The notes: generated by a model not told the origin, from the sequence alone. A stretch of 50,236 bases of DNA from UMGS755 sp045595795 (GCA_045595795.1 JAZOBC010000034.1:1-50236); one strand, 5' to 3'; shown: positions 31,366 to 41,094, counted from the first letter of the stretch. A program made the numbers and translations.

Positions 31366-34300
31366 TTATAGCTCAATCAGGCAGCCGAAATGGAACAAAT
31401 ACAGATATCGATGACGCACCTTCTCCCCATAAAGAATCTCTGCTGCCTTGGCATAGCAATCCAACTGAATCCGGTAGCGTTCTGCAATAATCTCAGGACT
31501 TTCAGCCCGGTCGGTTTTATAATCCAAAATACTGATGCCCTCATCTTCAAACAAAACACAGTCAATGATGCCTTGCAGCATCACCGTACCTGACCTGCGG
31601 AGCAGCTCCTCAGCCGATGCATGAATGCCAAAGGACACCTCACGCAGCACCTTTTGTGCTTCTTTCAACCGAATACCAATCGGCGACTGCATGAAGTCCA
31701 GCAGCTTATTTCCTTCTATAACGGCTGCCTCTTGTTCAGAAAGCAGTCCTTGTTGCCGAAGTCGCTCAATTTGAGCATCAATTGCCTCTATACTGCCGCT
31801 ATTTTGGTAATCAAGCCGTTCTAAAACCGTATGCATCGCCGTTCCGGCTTCTGCTGCAGACAGACTCTCTTTGCGGTTCTTCAAAAAGTCCGGACGCGGG
31901 TATAAATATACCGCATCTCTCTCGGTTTCTTGCAGAGCACGCTTCACTTCTGTCACCGTAACCTTAGTGGGGATAGTTGTCTCTGCACAGAAAGCATAAC
32001 TTGACTCCAGCATAGGCACAATCTGCTCAAATACACCATCCTCTACCAACGGCACAGCAATTTCTTCTACCGGTGGCATTGTGAGATCATCAATATGTGT
32101 GACCGAAACCAAAAATCTGCCTTCGTTATCAATAGGAGCTGTTAGCTCCGTTTCACTCATTTGTCTTAGAACTGCACCATCCGGGTGTGCGATGAGCGCC
32201 ATAAAAAGCCAGTCTAAATAACTGCTTGCCTCCCGTGCAAAAGCACCGGAAACACGTGCTTTCGCTGATCCACTTACACACTTTTTGATTCTTCCCGATA
32301 AGTTCTTGCCGGAACCAATCATAATGAGTTTTTCTCTGGCGCGTGTCATGGCAACATATAAAATTCGCAGTTCTTCTGACAGGCTCTCACCATGAAGGGT
32401 TTGTTTCACCGCCGCACGCGCAGCATTGTGATAAACGATGCCCAAATCCGTATCAATATATTGCGGGCCATAACCCAATTCACTGTGAATCAGAACTTTT
32501 TTCTGTAAATCCAGCATATTAAATTTACGACCCATACCGGCTAAAATCACAATAGGAAATTCAAGGCCCTTACTTTTATGAATACTCATAATCCGCACCA
32601 CATCCTGTTCCTCACCAATGGTACGAGCTGCATCATAATCTCCACCGACCGCCTGATATTCATCAATAAAACGGATAAAACTATACAGACCCTTAAGTCC
32701 TGTCTTTTCAAAGGCGGCAGCACGAGTATATAACAAACGCAGATTAAGTCGACGCAGAGTGCCTCCGGGCAGCGTTGCTTGCGCTTCATAAAAGCCTGTC
32801 TGCATATATAGATACCAAACCAATTCCGCCGTACCAAACTGTCGGCTTTTTTCACGATAAACCGAAAGCTTCTCCAAAAACTCTGAAAGTCTCACGCCTA
32901 AAGCATCTTCGACTGTTGCACGCTTCTTTAATGCATCAAAAAAATCACTTTTTCTGTCTGCCAAGCGGATTTCTGCCAATTCATCGGGTAAAAAGGCATA
33001 TAATTGTGAACGAAGCACCGCCAGAAGCGGAATGTCCTGATGCGGATTGTCAATGATTTTAAGTAACGATAGCATCACTGTGATTTCTTCACTCTGCAGA
33101 AAAGAAGAACCCACCTCGCTGTAACAGGGAATTCCATAAGCCGTCAATGTCTTAGCAAAGCAATCTGCCGAGTTCTTGGTTGAACGCATTAAAATAGCAA
33201 TATCACGATAGGCAAGAGGTCTTGGTCCACTTTTTCCTAAAACATGACGTTTTTCGGACATAAGCGTTTGTATTCTTTGCGCCGCCAAAACTGCCTCGGC
33301 TTCAATCGCCTCTAAGCTTTCTTCTTCCTCTGCTGCATCGCCGGTCTCCACCAGTAAAAGCTCTGATTCCTCACGCACGGGGTGTTCCATCGTTGGATAT
33401 TCAAGACCTGGATAGAGCATTTCTTCCTCGTTATAGTCAATTTCTCCGTTTTCCGAAGACATCAGCCGTCTGAAAACAAAGTTAATACACGCCAAAACTC
33501 CGGCACGGCTTCTGAAATTTTTTGATAAAATAATCTTACGACAGAGAGCATCTTCTGCCTCACTATACCGTTCCTTTTTCTCACGAAACAGTAAGGGATT
33601 GGTGTTACGAAAGCGATAAATACTCTGCTTCACATCACCAACCAAAAACAGTCCGCCCTCTTTTTTTATTGCACTAAAGATCGCTTCCTGCAACGCGCTC
33701 GTATCCTGATATTCATCAATTAAAATCTCATCAAACTGTTCTTTCACTGTTTCAGCCAAAGGTGTGGTGATGCCCTTTTCATCCACAAACAAGCGGTAAC
33801 ATCCATGCTCTAAATCATTATAATTCAGCAGATTTTTTGTCGCTTTTTTCTCATCAAAACGAATCATAAGACGGCAAACAACCTCAGATAGGCACCGCAT
33901 TAGGGGATACAGCTTTGTCAGCATCTCTGCCTGCTCTTTTCCACTCGCGGAAAACAACTCCTCCGAAAGCTTTTTCACATCTTTTTTCGCAGCCTCACGC
34001 ATCTCACGAATTGTCTCTCGATACCGGGGCTGTGCACCCTTCGGTACACGAGGAATGGTTTGAAAGGAAACTTGATTGACGCATTCTCGGAAAGATTCAT
34101 ATGTATCTGCCGACAACACATTTGACAGCATTGATTGTTCCTCCATTAAAAACGAGGCAAAATCAGCACCGCCATCATCTGAGTCAGCCATGTGTATCAT
34201 CGTGTTATATTTCTCTATAATCGCCCGTAGTTTACCACTACCGGCTTCTAAAATGGGTTTAGCAAAGGGGGAACGTTCAAAACAATCACCCTCTGTCAAA

Positions 34301-34902
34301 AAACGATCTGCTGACTCTTTAAGCCAGCCTTTGGGATTTGGCAGACTCATCGCAAAGTCGTAAATATGGTTTAAAAGCCCATAAAAATCTTCTGTCTGCC
34401 GTATGTTTAAATACGCCTCCGTCAGTGCCAGAAAATCTGTCGCATAAACAGGGTCTTCATACATTTCGTCAATGACTTCTTCCAATGCTGAAAGACGAAT
34501 GAGTTCATTTTCTGTTGGGTCTGCCAGTCGAAAGCCGGGGTCTAAATCGAGCAAGTGGAAATTTGAGCGTAAAATACGAAGGCAAAAAGCATGGATTGTG
34601 GTAATTGATGCCCGGGGTAACAAAGTCAATTGCCGCGCTGCCACCTGATCTCCCGGAAACTGCTCTAACTGCTCTGTCAGGGCTGCGCCAATACGCTGAC
34701 GCATTTCAGCCGCCGCTGCATTGGTAAAGGTCACGACCAACAGCCGGTCTAAATCGACCGGCTGCGATTCATCTGTAATTCTGTTAATAATGCGCTCTAC
34801 CAAAACTGCCGTTTTACCACTGCCGGCAGCCGCTGCCACTAAAATATCAGCACCTCTTGCATCAATAGCAGCACGCTGTGCCGCTGTCCACGACCGTGCC
34901 AT
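31366..34902 (-). CDS. addA: ATP-dependent helicase/nuclease AddA
   Basis: Catalytic subunit of the AddAB complex, which resects double-strand breaks for recombination. The 1178-residue protein has the Q-motif WTAAQRAAID, Walker A VAAAAGSGKTAVLVERI, the UvrD-type DEYQDTSALQEAIF, VGDVKQSIYRFR, the late motifs MSIHKSKGLEFPIV and RILYVAMTRAREKLI, and a complete C-terminal RecB-type nuclease (GIIDCVLFEDEG, SILDYKTDRAE, IQLDCYAKAAE). The ATG at 34902 has AGAGGTG upstream and gives the conserved N-terminus. The usual partner addB is not next to it or elsewhere in the window; upstream is only a small DUF1540 gene. Confidence 0.96.
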   Translation of the reverse strand: MARSWTAAQRAAIDARGADILVAAAAGSGKTAVLVERIINRITDESQPVDLDRLLVVTFTNAAAAEMRQRIGAALTEQLEQFPGDQVAARQLTLLPRASITTIHAFCLRILRSNFHLLDLDPGFRLADPTENELIRLSALEEVIDEMYEDPVYATDFLALTEAYLNIRQTEDFYGLLNHIYDFAMSLPNPKGWLKESADRFLTEGDCFERSPFAKPILEAGSGKLRAIIEKYNTMIHMADSDDGGADFASFLMEEQSMLSNVLSADTYESFRECVNQVSFQTIPRVPKGAQPRYRETIREMREAAKKDVKKLSEELFSASGKEQAEMLTKLYPLMRCLSEVVCRLMIRFDEKKATKNLLNYNDLEHGCYRLFVDEKGITTPLAETVKEQFDEILIDEYQDTSALQEAIFSAIKKEGGLFLVGDVKQSIYRFRNTNPLLFREKKERYSEAEDALCRKIILSKNFRSRAGVLACINFVFRRLMSSENGEIDYNEEEMLYPGLEYPTMEHPVREESELLLVETGDAAEEEESLEAIEAEAVLAAQRIQTLMSEKRHVLGKSGPRPLAYRDIAILMRSTKNSADCFAKTLTAYGIPCYSEVGSSFLQSEEITVMLSLLKIIDNPHQDIPLLAVLRSQLYAFLPDELAEIRLADRKSDFFDALKKRATVEDALGVRLSEFLEKLSVYREKSRQFGTAELVWYLYMQTGFYEAQATLPGGTLRRLNLRLLYTRAAAFEKTGLKGLYSFIRFIDEYQAVGGDYDAARTIGEEQDVVRIMSIHKSKGLEFPIVILAGMGRKFNMLDLQKKVLIHSELGYGPQYIDTDLGIVYHNAARAAVKQTLHGESLSEELRILYVAMTRAREKLIMIGSGKNLSGRIKKCVSGSAKARVSGAFAREASSYLDWLFMALIAHPDGAVLRQMSETELTAPIDNEGRFLVSVTHIDDLTMPPVEEIAVPLVEDGVFEQIVPMLESSYAFCAETTIPTKVTVTEVKRALQETERDAVYLYPRPDFLKNRKESLSAAEAGTAMHTVLERLDYQNSGSIEAIDAQIERLRQQGLLSEQEAAVIEGNKLLDFMQSPIGIRLKEAQKVLREVSFGIHASAEELLRRSGTVMLQGIIDCVLFEDEGISILDYKTDRAESPEIIAERYRIQLDCYAKAAEILYGEKVRHRYLYLFHFGCLIEL

Positions 34903-34929
34903 GCTAAACACCTCTTCATTGCTTTCGAT

Positions 34930-34958
34930 ACTATATACTATCAGTATAGCACAGTCAA
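34930..34958 (-). promoter_or_regulatory. Promoter of addA
   Basis: On the minus strand TTGACT (34958-34953) and TATAGT (34935-34930) with a 17-bp spacer lie 28 nt before the addA start and after the DUF1540 stop codon, so addA need not depend on the gene upstream. Confidence 0.7.
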
Positions 34959-34976
34959 TTATGGATTGCAAATATT

Positions 34977-35156
34977 TTATCTACCGGATCTGGGCTGAAA
35001 GGTTTTGCACTGTACACTACACTGCTGAACAGGGTCACAGCTTGTCACTTCAATACCAGACGCCTCGCATGTCATATTACCACCATTATACATGCAGTTT
35101 GTAACTGTGCAGGATACACCGGAAAGGGGTGTATCTGTTTTTTGAACCAATGCCAT
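34977..35156 (-). CDS. Small cysteine-rich DUF1540 protein
   Basis: A 59-residue protein starting MALVQKTDTPLSGVSC. It has six cysteines at residues 16, 21, 30, 40, 46 and 50, in the pattern VSCTVTNCMYN, MTCEASGIEV and QCSVQCKTF that marks DUF1540. The family is common in Clostridia, probably binds metal, and has no known function. AAGGAGG lies 9 nt before the ATG. On the minus strand a TATAAT (35227-35222) is upstream but has no good -35 box. It was missed as too short for ordinary ORF cut-offs. Confidence 0.85.
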   Translation of the reverse strand: MALVQKTDTPLSGVSCTVTNCMYNGGNMTCEASGIEVTSCDPVQQCSVQCKTFQPRSGR

Positions 35157-35292
35157 GGTCTCGTTCCTCCTTACAATTTTTTAAACCTTTTTTCCTTGTT
35201 AGTATGCCGCAACATTAAAAAATTATACAGAATATTGTTTAAAAACACATTTTTGTGGTATATAGTAAATATAAAGAAGGTAGGTGATTGTT

Positions 35293-35760
35293 TTGGGAAA
35301 TTTTTTGTCAAATCCTGATGTGGTGTCATGGCTGATATTGCTTGTGATTGCTCTGATTGCCGAAGCCGCCACGGCAACGCTATTTTCTATTTGGTTTGCT
35401 GTTGGTGCCTTAGCAGCGGTCATCATTGCCTGGATCGGCTTACCGGTTTGGTCGCAGATTTTGGTTTTCTTAGCTGTTTCCGGCATTGTGCTACTCGCCG
35501 CAAAGCCGCTGACCGAAAAAATGATTAACCAAAAAACAATAAAAACAAATGCCGACCGCATCATCGGAAGTCGGGGTATTGTAACGGCAGATATTCATAA
35601 CATTGCTGCAAAGGGTCTTGTGGAGGTCTCAGGTCAGGCATGGTCTGCCCGTTCAGTAAGCGGTCTGCCGATTGCTGCCGGAGCCACAGTTATCATTAAA
35701 GAAATTGATGGGGTGAAACTTTTGGTTGAACCGGTGGAAGACGAGTTGAATCAAGAATAA
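35293..35760 (+). CDS. NfeD family membrane protein
   Basis: A 155-residue protein with two or three membrane segments (WLILLVIALIAEAATATLFSIWFAVGALAAVIIAWIG in parts; SQILVFLAVSGIVLLAAKPL) and a C-terminal soluble OB-fold domain (IIGSRGIVTADIHNIAAKG, VSGQAWSARS, ATVIIKEIDGVKLLVEP) typical of NfeD. NfeD proteins act with SPFH/flotillin proteins, and exactly such a gene follows 19 nt later. The TTG at 35293 is taken as start because AGGTG lies about 6 nt upstream; the GTG at 35284 falls within that site. Weak promoter elements may be present near 35235-35264. Confidence 0.85.
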   Translation: MGNFLSNPDVVSWLILLVIALIAEAATATLFSIWFAVGALAAVIIAWIGLPVWSQILVFLAVSGIVLLAAKPLTEKMINQKTIKTNADRIIGSRGIVTADIHNIAAKGLVEVSGQAWSARSVSGLPIAAGATVIIKEIDGVKLLVEPVEDELNQE

Positions 35761-35779
35761 GAGAGGAGATTATGTTAAT

Positions 35780-36673
35780 ATGGGTATTTTTATTACACTT
35801 ATTGTCATTGTGTTTATTTTGGTTATTACCAACATAAAAATTGTGCCACAGGCCAGTGCCTACGTTTTGCAGCGCTTGGGAGCATATCGTGTGACCTGGG
35901 GAACCGGTGTGCACTTTAAAATTCCTTTTATTGAAAAGGTTGCTAAAGTTGTTTCTTTAAAAGAACAGGTTGTAGATTTCGCGCCCCAACCGGTTATCAC
36001 GAAAGATAATGTAACCATGCAAATTGATACAGTTGTCTTTTATCAGATTACTGACCCCAAGCTTTATACCTATGGTGTTGACTACCCCATGACAGCCATT
36101 GAGAATTTAACTGCAACAACTTTACGTAACATCATTGGTGAAATGGAGTTGGACCAAACTCTGACCTCACGTGATACTGTCAATGCTAAGATGCGCTCTA
36201 TCTTGGATGAAGCCACAGACCCCTGGGGTATCAAAGTGAACCGTGTAGAATTAAAGAACATTCTGCCGCCTCGCGAAATTCAGGATTCCATGGAACGACA
36301 GATGAAAGCCGAACGTGAACGCCGTGAATCCATTTTGCGAGCAGAGGGTGAAAAGAAGTCTGCCATTTTGGTTGCCGAAGGTGAAAAAGAAGCCGCTATT
36401 TTGCGGGCTGTGGCCAAGCGCGAAGCACAAATTCAAGAGGCTGAAGGTGAAGCTCAGGCTATTTTAAGCGTACAAAAAGCTGTGGCAGAGGGCATTAAAA
36501 TGTTAAATGAAGCCGGTGCTACCCAAGAAGTAATTGCCTTGCGCAGTTTAGAAGCCTTAGAAAAAGTGGCTGACGGCAAAGCAACCAAAATCATTATTCC
36601 CTCAGAGATACAAAAAATGGCAGGGCTGGCCACCTCATTAAAAGAAATTATTGTAGACGACCAAAAAGCATAA
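35780..36673 (+). CDS. SPFH/band 7 membrane protein (stomatin/QmcA type)
   Basis: A 297-residue protein with one N-terminal membrane anchor (IFITLIVIVFILVIT), the SPFH domain (VLQRLGAYRVTWGTGVHFKIPFIE shortened; QVVDFAPQPVITKDNVTMQID) and a long charged coiled coil (about 175-240, with MKAERERRESILRAEGEKK and repeated AEGEKEAA). The family forms membrane microdomain rings, often around FtsH-type proteases or NfeD. It starts 19 nt after the NfeD gene with GAGAGGAG upstream and forms an operon with it; cysK follows 25 nt later. Confidence 0.92.
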   Translation: MGIFITLIVIVFILVITNIKIVPQASAYVLQRLGAYRVTWGTGVHFKIPFIEKVAKVVSLKEQVVDFAPQPVITKDNVTMQIDTVVFYQITDPKLYTYGVDYPMTAIENLTATTLRNIIGEMELDQTLTSRDTVNAKMRSILDEATDPWGIKVNRVELKNILPPREIQDSMERQMKAERERRESILRAEGEKKSAILVAEGEKEAAILRAVAKREAQIQEAEGEAQAILSVQKAVAEGIKMLNEAGATQEVIALRSLEALEKVADGKATKIIIPSEIQKMAGLATSLKEIIVDDQKA

Positions 36674-36698
36674 TCAAATAAATTCCGGAGATGAAACT

Positions 36699-37631
36699 AT
36701 GGCAAATATTTATACATCTGCTGCTGACCTGATTGGAAACACGCCGTTACTCGAGCTCTGCGGCATCGAAAAAGCCTTTCGCTTAAAGGCAAAGCTTTTG
36801 GCAAAGCTGGAATATTTCAATCCTGCCGGGTCAGTGAAAGACCGCGTGGCAAAAGCGATGCTTGACGAAGCAGAAAAAATCGGAATGCTCACAAAGGATT
36901 CCGTCATCATTGAGCCCACCAGCGGTAACACCGGCATTGGCCTTGCCTCCGTTGCAACCTCAAGGGGCTATCGAGTCATCATCGTGATGCCCGAAACCAT
37001 GTCTGCTGAACGACGTCAGCTCATGAAAGCCTATGGTGCAGAACTGGTGCTGACAGAGGGAGCAAAGGGCATGGCAGGAGCGATAGAAAAAGCAAAAGAG
37101 TTGGCCGCCACCATGGCAAACAGCTTCATTCCTGACCAGTTTGCCAATCCTGCCAATCCAAAAGCACATTTTGAAACCACCGGCCCTGAAATTTATGCCG
37201 ATACAGACGGAAAGGTTGATCTGTTTGTTGCCGGCGTTGGCACAGGTGGCACCATTACCGGCGTGGGGCAATATTTAAAATCTAAGAATCCCAATGTCAA
37301 AATAATTGCCGTAGAGCCGGAATCTTCTGCGTTTTTATCCACCGGAATCGCCGGTGCGCATGGCATTCAGGGCATTGGTGCCGGTTTTATTCCTGCAGCA
37401 CTGGACACAACCATTTACGATGCTGTGATGCCTGTTTCAGACGAGGCTGCCTTTAGGGCCGCCAGAGAAATCGGCAAGCGCGAAGGCATTTTGGTTGGGA
37501 TTTCCTCCGGCGCCGCCGCACACGCTGCTATCGCCTTGGCGCAGCAAGAGGAAAACGCCGGCAAAACCATTGTGGTGCTGTTTCCTGATACAGGTGACCG
37601 ATATCTTTCCACGACATTATTTTCCGAATAA
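36699..37631 (+). CDS. cysK: Cysteine synthase A (O-acetylserine sulfhydrylase)
   Basis: PLP enzyme making cysteine from O-acetylserine and sulfide. The 310-residue protein has the PLP lysine in PAGSVKDRVAKAM, the substrate loop PTSGNTGIGLA, the phosphate-binding GVGTGGTITGVGQYLK and the late GISSGAAAHAA and VVLFPDTGDRYLST. It matches the length of CysK. Its substrate is made by CysE, encoded at 7.7 kb. It is the last gene before a strong terminator and seems to be in one transcript with nfeD and the SPFH gene. Confidence 0.96.
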   Translation: MANIYTSAADLIGNTPLLELCGIEKAFRLKAKLLAKLEYFNPAGSVKDRVAKAMLDEAEKIGMLTKDSVIIEPTSGNTGIGLASVATSRGYRVIIVMPETMSAERRQLMKAYGAELVLTEGAKGMAGAIEKAKELAATMANSFIPDQFANPANPKAHFETTGPEIYADTDGKVDLFVAGVGTGGTITGVGQYLKSKNPNVKIIAVEPESSAFLSTGIAGAHGIQGIGAGFIPAALDTTIYDAVMPVSDEAAFRAAREIGKREGILVGISSGAAAHAAIALAQQEENAGKTIVVLFPDTGDRYLSTTLFSE

Positions 37632-37645
37632 GAGATTTTAAAAGC

Positions 37646-37686
37646 GACTGTAGTAAAACCATTTCGTTTTACTACAGTCTTTTTTT
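37646..37686 (+). terminator. Terminator after cysK
   Basis: GACTGTAGTAAAAC (37646-37659) pairs perfectly with GTTTTACTACAGTC (37666-37679), followed by seven T. Confidence 0.95.
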
Positions 37687-37763
37687 GTGCCTAAACGCAC
37701 TAACACCAATTTTTTATTTCCGGCATATAATACAATAACAACATGTAGAATTGAGGAAACCCC

Positions 37764-38003
37764 ATGACATATTTAAATTTGCCTTGTGTTCCAATCGGAA
37801 CCTACGTGAGAGTTCGTAAACTACATGCAAAAGGCTCTATTCGTCGCCGTTTATTAGATATGGGACTAACCAAAGGCGCTAAAATTATTTGCCTATATCA
37901 AAGCCCTTTTGGAGATCCCAGAGCCTATTTGATTCGTGGTGCCGTAATTGCCCTGCGCTTTGAAGAAGCCATGCAGGTTGAAGTGACATATGCGGACATA
38001 TGA
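37764..38003 (+). CDS. feoA: Ferrous iron transport protein A
   Basis: A 79-residue SH3-like cytoplasmic protein that supports FeoB. Family marks are GTYVRVRKLHAKGSIRRRLLDMGLTKGAKI and the end GAVIALRFEEAMQVEV (both longer than quoted in the gene). GAGG lies 8 nt before the ATG. A TATAAT at 37726-37731 is the only promoter element seen; there is no good -35 box, and I could not make out a clear Fur site. The stop overlaps the ribosome binding region of feoB, so the two are coupled. Confidence 0.93.
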   Translation: MTYLNLPCVPIGTYVRVRKLHAKGSIRRRLLDMGLTKGAKIICLYQSPFGDPRAYLIRGAVIALRFEEAMQVEVTYADI

Positions 38004-38014
38004 GGAGGCGTAAG

Positions 38015-40147
38015 ATGAACCTTAAAAACACCCAGCAAACATCCAAATTGGGCACACCCAAAGCAACGAAAGATTCTGCTAATCCTGTCATCATCGCTTT
38101 GGCAGGCAACCCTAACGTGGGCAAAAGCACCGTGTTTAACAGTCTGACAGGCATGCATCAGCACACCGGCAACTGGCCTGGAAAAACCGTTGGCAATGCC
38201 CGCGGATTTTATACATATAAAAATAAAACTTATGCTTTAATTGATATTCCCGGAACATATTCCCTGATTTCTCATTCTGCCGAAGAAGAAATCGCAAGAG
38301 ATTTTCTTTGCTTCGGAAATAGTGATGCCACAGTCATCGTCTGTGATGCCACCTGTCTGCAACGCAATTTGAATTTGGTGTTGCAAACTATGGAAGTGAC
38401 AAACAACGTCATCCTTTGCGTGAATCTGATGGATGAAGCCGAGCGTAAACAAATTCATGTTGATTGCCGCAGTCTTGCCAAGCGTCTTGGTGTTCCCGTC
38501 ATCCCCACATGTGCAAGGCAGGGAAAAGGGCTGCAAACCTTGATGGAAGAAATTCACCGTCATACTGAAAAAAAGAAGACAAATGATTCTTTTAAAATTG
38601 CATATCGCCCTGAAATTGAAGCTGCCATCAAAATGGTTGAACCATACATAACCTATAAAAAAATCAACTCTCGTTGGACTGCCTTAAAGCTCATTGAGGG
38701 AGATGAAGCCCTTTGCACCACCTTAAAAATGCATTTGGGCATTGACTTTTTCCCACACGAGCTAACAGAAGCAATCAACGCAGCTAAAGCCTCGCTCTCA
38801 GAACAAGGCTATGATACGCCCACCTTGCGTGATGCCATTGTGGCAGATATTTTCAAATGTGCAGAAGCCATTTACAGAAAAACTGTTTCAGCCGAAACGA
38901 CAGTCTACAACAACCGACAACTGAAAATTGACCGTCTCCTAACCGGAAAATTCACCGGTATTCCCATTATGGTCATACTGCTTCTCTGTATTCTTTGGCT
39001 CACGGTTACAGGGGCAAATTACCCATCTGCCCTTCTCTCTGAACTGCTATTTGGCTTGATAGAACCGCTTGATAAAATTTGTGCATCCATCGGCATGCCC
39101 TCTTGGCTCCAGGGCGCACTCATAGATGGCGTCTATCGTGTTCTTGCCTGGGTCGTCTCCGTCATGCTGCCGCCAATGGCCATTTTCTTCCCACTGTTTA
39201 CACTTTTGGAGGATTTGGGATATTTGCCCCGTGTTGCATTTAATTTAGACCGCTGCTTTAAAAAATGTCGCGCTTGTGGCAAGCAGGCTCTCACCATGTG
39301 TATGGGCTTTGGATGCAATGCCGTCGGCGTCATTGGCTGCCGTATTATTGATTCACCCAGGGAACGGCTGATTGCACTATTAACGAACTGTTTTGTACCC
39401 TGTAACGGACGGTTTCCCACCTTGATTTCCATCATTACCATGTTCTTCGTCGCAGGCTCAACGGCCTATATGTCCTCTGCCCTTTCAGCACTGTTGTTAA
39501 CTGCCGTGATTCTGCTGGGCATCGGCATGACTTTTGTGTGCTCTCGATTTCTCTCTGCCACGGCACTCAAGGGTATTCCCTCCTCCTTTACCCTTGAGCT
39601 GCCGCCTTACAGGCGCCCTCAGGTTGGCAGAGTGCTACTCCGGTCTGTTTTTGACAGAACGCTATTCGTGTTGGGTCGCGCCGCCTGCGTTGCCGCCCCG
39701 GCAGGACTACTGATTTATATCATGGCAAACGTCACCATCGGAAGCGCCTCTTTGCTATCTCACTGCGCCGGCTTTTTAGACCCATTTGCCCGATGCATTG
39801 GCCTCGACGGCATCATTCTCATGGCATTTATTTTAGGCTTTCCTGCCAACGAAATTGTGATGCCCATTGCCATCATGGCTTATATGTCTGGCAGTACATT
39901 AGTAGAAATGAGCAACTTAGAAAGCCTAAGAAATTTGCTCATCACCAATGGTTGGACGCCTTTGACAGCCGCCTGTACCATGATTTTCTCTCTGCTGCAT
40001 TGGCCATGCTCCACCACGCTCATCAGCATCAAAAAGGAAACCGGCAGTTGGTGCTGGACGGCACTCGGCTTTATTCTTCCCACTGCGATCGGTATGTTGA
40101 TTTGCTTTTTGTTAACTGTCATAGTCAGATGTTTTTCCTGCCTATAA
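38015..40147 (+). CDS. feoB: Ferrous iron transporter B
   Basis: GTP-gated Fe(II) importer of the cytoplasmic membrane, expected to matter in anaerobes. The 710-residue protein has an N-terminal G domain (G1 AGNPNVGKSTVFNSLTG, the G2-like WPGKTVG, G3 DIPGTYSL, G4 NLMDEA) and a helical spacer domain, then a membrane part with about eight spans and two gate-like repeats (PRVAFNLDRCFKK; GFGCNAVGVIGCRIID). The ATG at 38015 has GGAGG 6 nt upstream, whereas the frame start at 38000 lies inside feoA. A terminator follows directly. Confidence 0.96.
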   Translation: MNLKNTQQTSKLGTPKATKDSANPVIIALAGNPNVGKSTVFNSLTGMHQHTGNWPGKTVGNARGFYTYKNKTYALIDIPGTYSLISHSAEEEIARDFLCFGNSDATVIVCDATCLQRNLNLVLQTMEVTNNVILCVNLMDEAERKQIHVDCRSLAKRLGVPVIPTCARQGKGLQTLMEEIHRHTEKKKTNDSFKIAYRPEIEAAIKMVEPYITYKKINSRWTALKLIEGDEALCTTLKMHLGIDFFPHELTEAINAAKASLSEQGYDTPTLRDAIVADIFKCAEAIYRKTVSAETTVYNNRQLKIDRLLTGKFTGIPIMVILLLCILWLTVTGANYPSALLSELLFGLIEPLDKICASIGMPSWLQGALIDGVYRVLAWVVSVMLPPMAIFFPLFTLLEDLGYLPRVAFNLDRCFKKCRACGKQALTMCMGFGCNAVGVIGCRIIDSPRERLIALLTNCFVPCNGRFPTLISIITMFFVAGSTAYMSSALSALLLTAVILLGIGMTFVCSRFLSATALKGIPSSFTLELPPYRRPQVGRVLLRSVFDRTLFVLGRAACVAAPAGLLIYIMANVTIGSASLLSHCAGFLDPFARCIGLDGIILMAFILGFPANEIVMPIAIMAYMSGSTLVEMSNLESLRNLLITNGWTPLTAACTMIFSLLHWPCSTTLISIKKETGSWCWTALGFILPTAIGMLICFLLTVIVRCFSCL

Positions 40148-40150
40148 AAT

Positions 40151-40186
40151 AAAAGCGTGTGTCTCATTAAGAAGACACACGCTTTT
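40151..40186. terminator. Bidirectional terminator between feoB and the AraC gene
   Basis: AAAAGCGTGTGTCT (40151-40164) pairs perfectly with AGACACACGCTTTT (40173-40186) over an 8-nt loop. It directly follows feoB and lies about 80 nt after the stop of the convergent AraC gene. Confidence 0.92.
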
Positions 40187-40263
40187 ATTTGAACATTGGA
40201 ATACATAAATTCATTCCATGTAAATTTCACCTCATCCGTCAGCTTTCGCTAACGCTTTATATA

Positions 40264-41094
40264 TCAAACTTGCTTTGACTTTTGAAAAAACTTCCGATAA
40301 TCTCTGGGTGAAAACTCATACAAGCTTTTAAACTGTTTGGAGAAATTGCTGACATTTGTCTCGCCAATCCGTTCCATAATTTCGCCAATATATAAATCCG
40401 TATCCTCCAAATATCGCTTTGCTGCCTCCATTTTTTTCATTTTCACATAGCGCGCCGGGGTTTGACCGGTTTTATTTTTGAAATAACGCATGAAATGGTT
40501 AGGATGCAAGTGGCATTGATCCGCTAAAGTTTCAACGGAAAGGGGCTTTTGTAAATTGGAATGAATAAACCGTATCACATCATCAATACGCTCATCATGG
40601 GTGCTTTGCAGGTCAACGCCCTCAGGAAAGGCAAGGCTCATATAGTCGGCAACGAGCATAAGTAACAGTGCTTTTTCGTGGAGTTTATCGCAAAATTTAT
40701 TACTTTCAAACACTTTCATAAAGCGGTCAAAAAGCCTGTATGCATTCCCTTTCGTGCCCACCTTTACAACCGTTGGCAGCTGCATGCTTTGGAAAAAATC
40801 AACACCAGGATATAAATCAAAATGCACCCAATATTTTTCAAAAGGCTCCCCAAGGAATCGCTCATAGCCATGCTCCATGTTAGCAGGAATCCAAAACCAA
40901 TCTCCCGCAGATGCAACCTGCTGCTCACCTTGTAACCAAATCCGGCAACGACCTTTTGTAATAAAATAGAATTTATTTTGCGAAAAATAGTGAGGTGCAC
41001 ACGACCAGGGTGTATCTGCATCTGGCTTAAAATAGCCACCCATATTGCACACAACATTTAAATTAGCAAAAAAAACATCCTGCATACCTTGCAT
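40264..41094 (-). CDS. AraC family transcriptional regulator
   Basis: A 276-residue regulator with an N-terminal cupin sensor (about 10-110: CAPHYFSQNKFYFITKGRC, SAGDWFWIPANMEHGYE) and a C-terminal double helix-turn-helix (SVETLADQCHLHPNHFMRYFK and IGEIMERIGETNVSNFSKQF, ending PRDYRKFFQ). Such regulators sense sugars. The ATG at 41094 is 8 nt after AGGAG. It is divergent from the creatininase-like and glycosidase-like genes and shares an 83-bp control region with them, so it probably regulates them and itself. Confidence 0.92.
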   Translation of the reverse strand: MQGMQDVFFANLNVVCNMGGYFKPDADTPWSCAPHYFSQNKFYFITKGRCRIWLQGEQQVASAGDWFWIPANMEHGYERFLGEPFEKYWVHFDLYPGVDFFQSMQLPTVVKVGTKGNAYRLFDRFMKVFESNKFCDKLHEKALLLMLVADYMSLAFPEGVDLQSTHDERIDDVIRFIHSNLQKPLSVETLADQCHLHPNHFMRYFKNKTGQTPARYVKMKKMEAAKRYLEDTDLYIGEIMERIGETNVSNFSKQFKSLYEFSPRDYRKFFQKSKQV

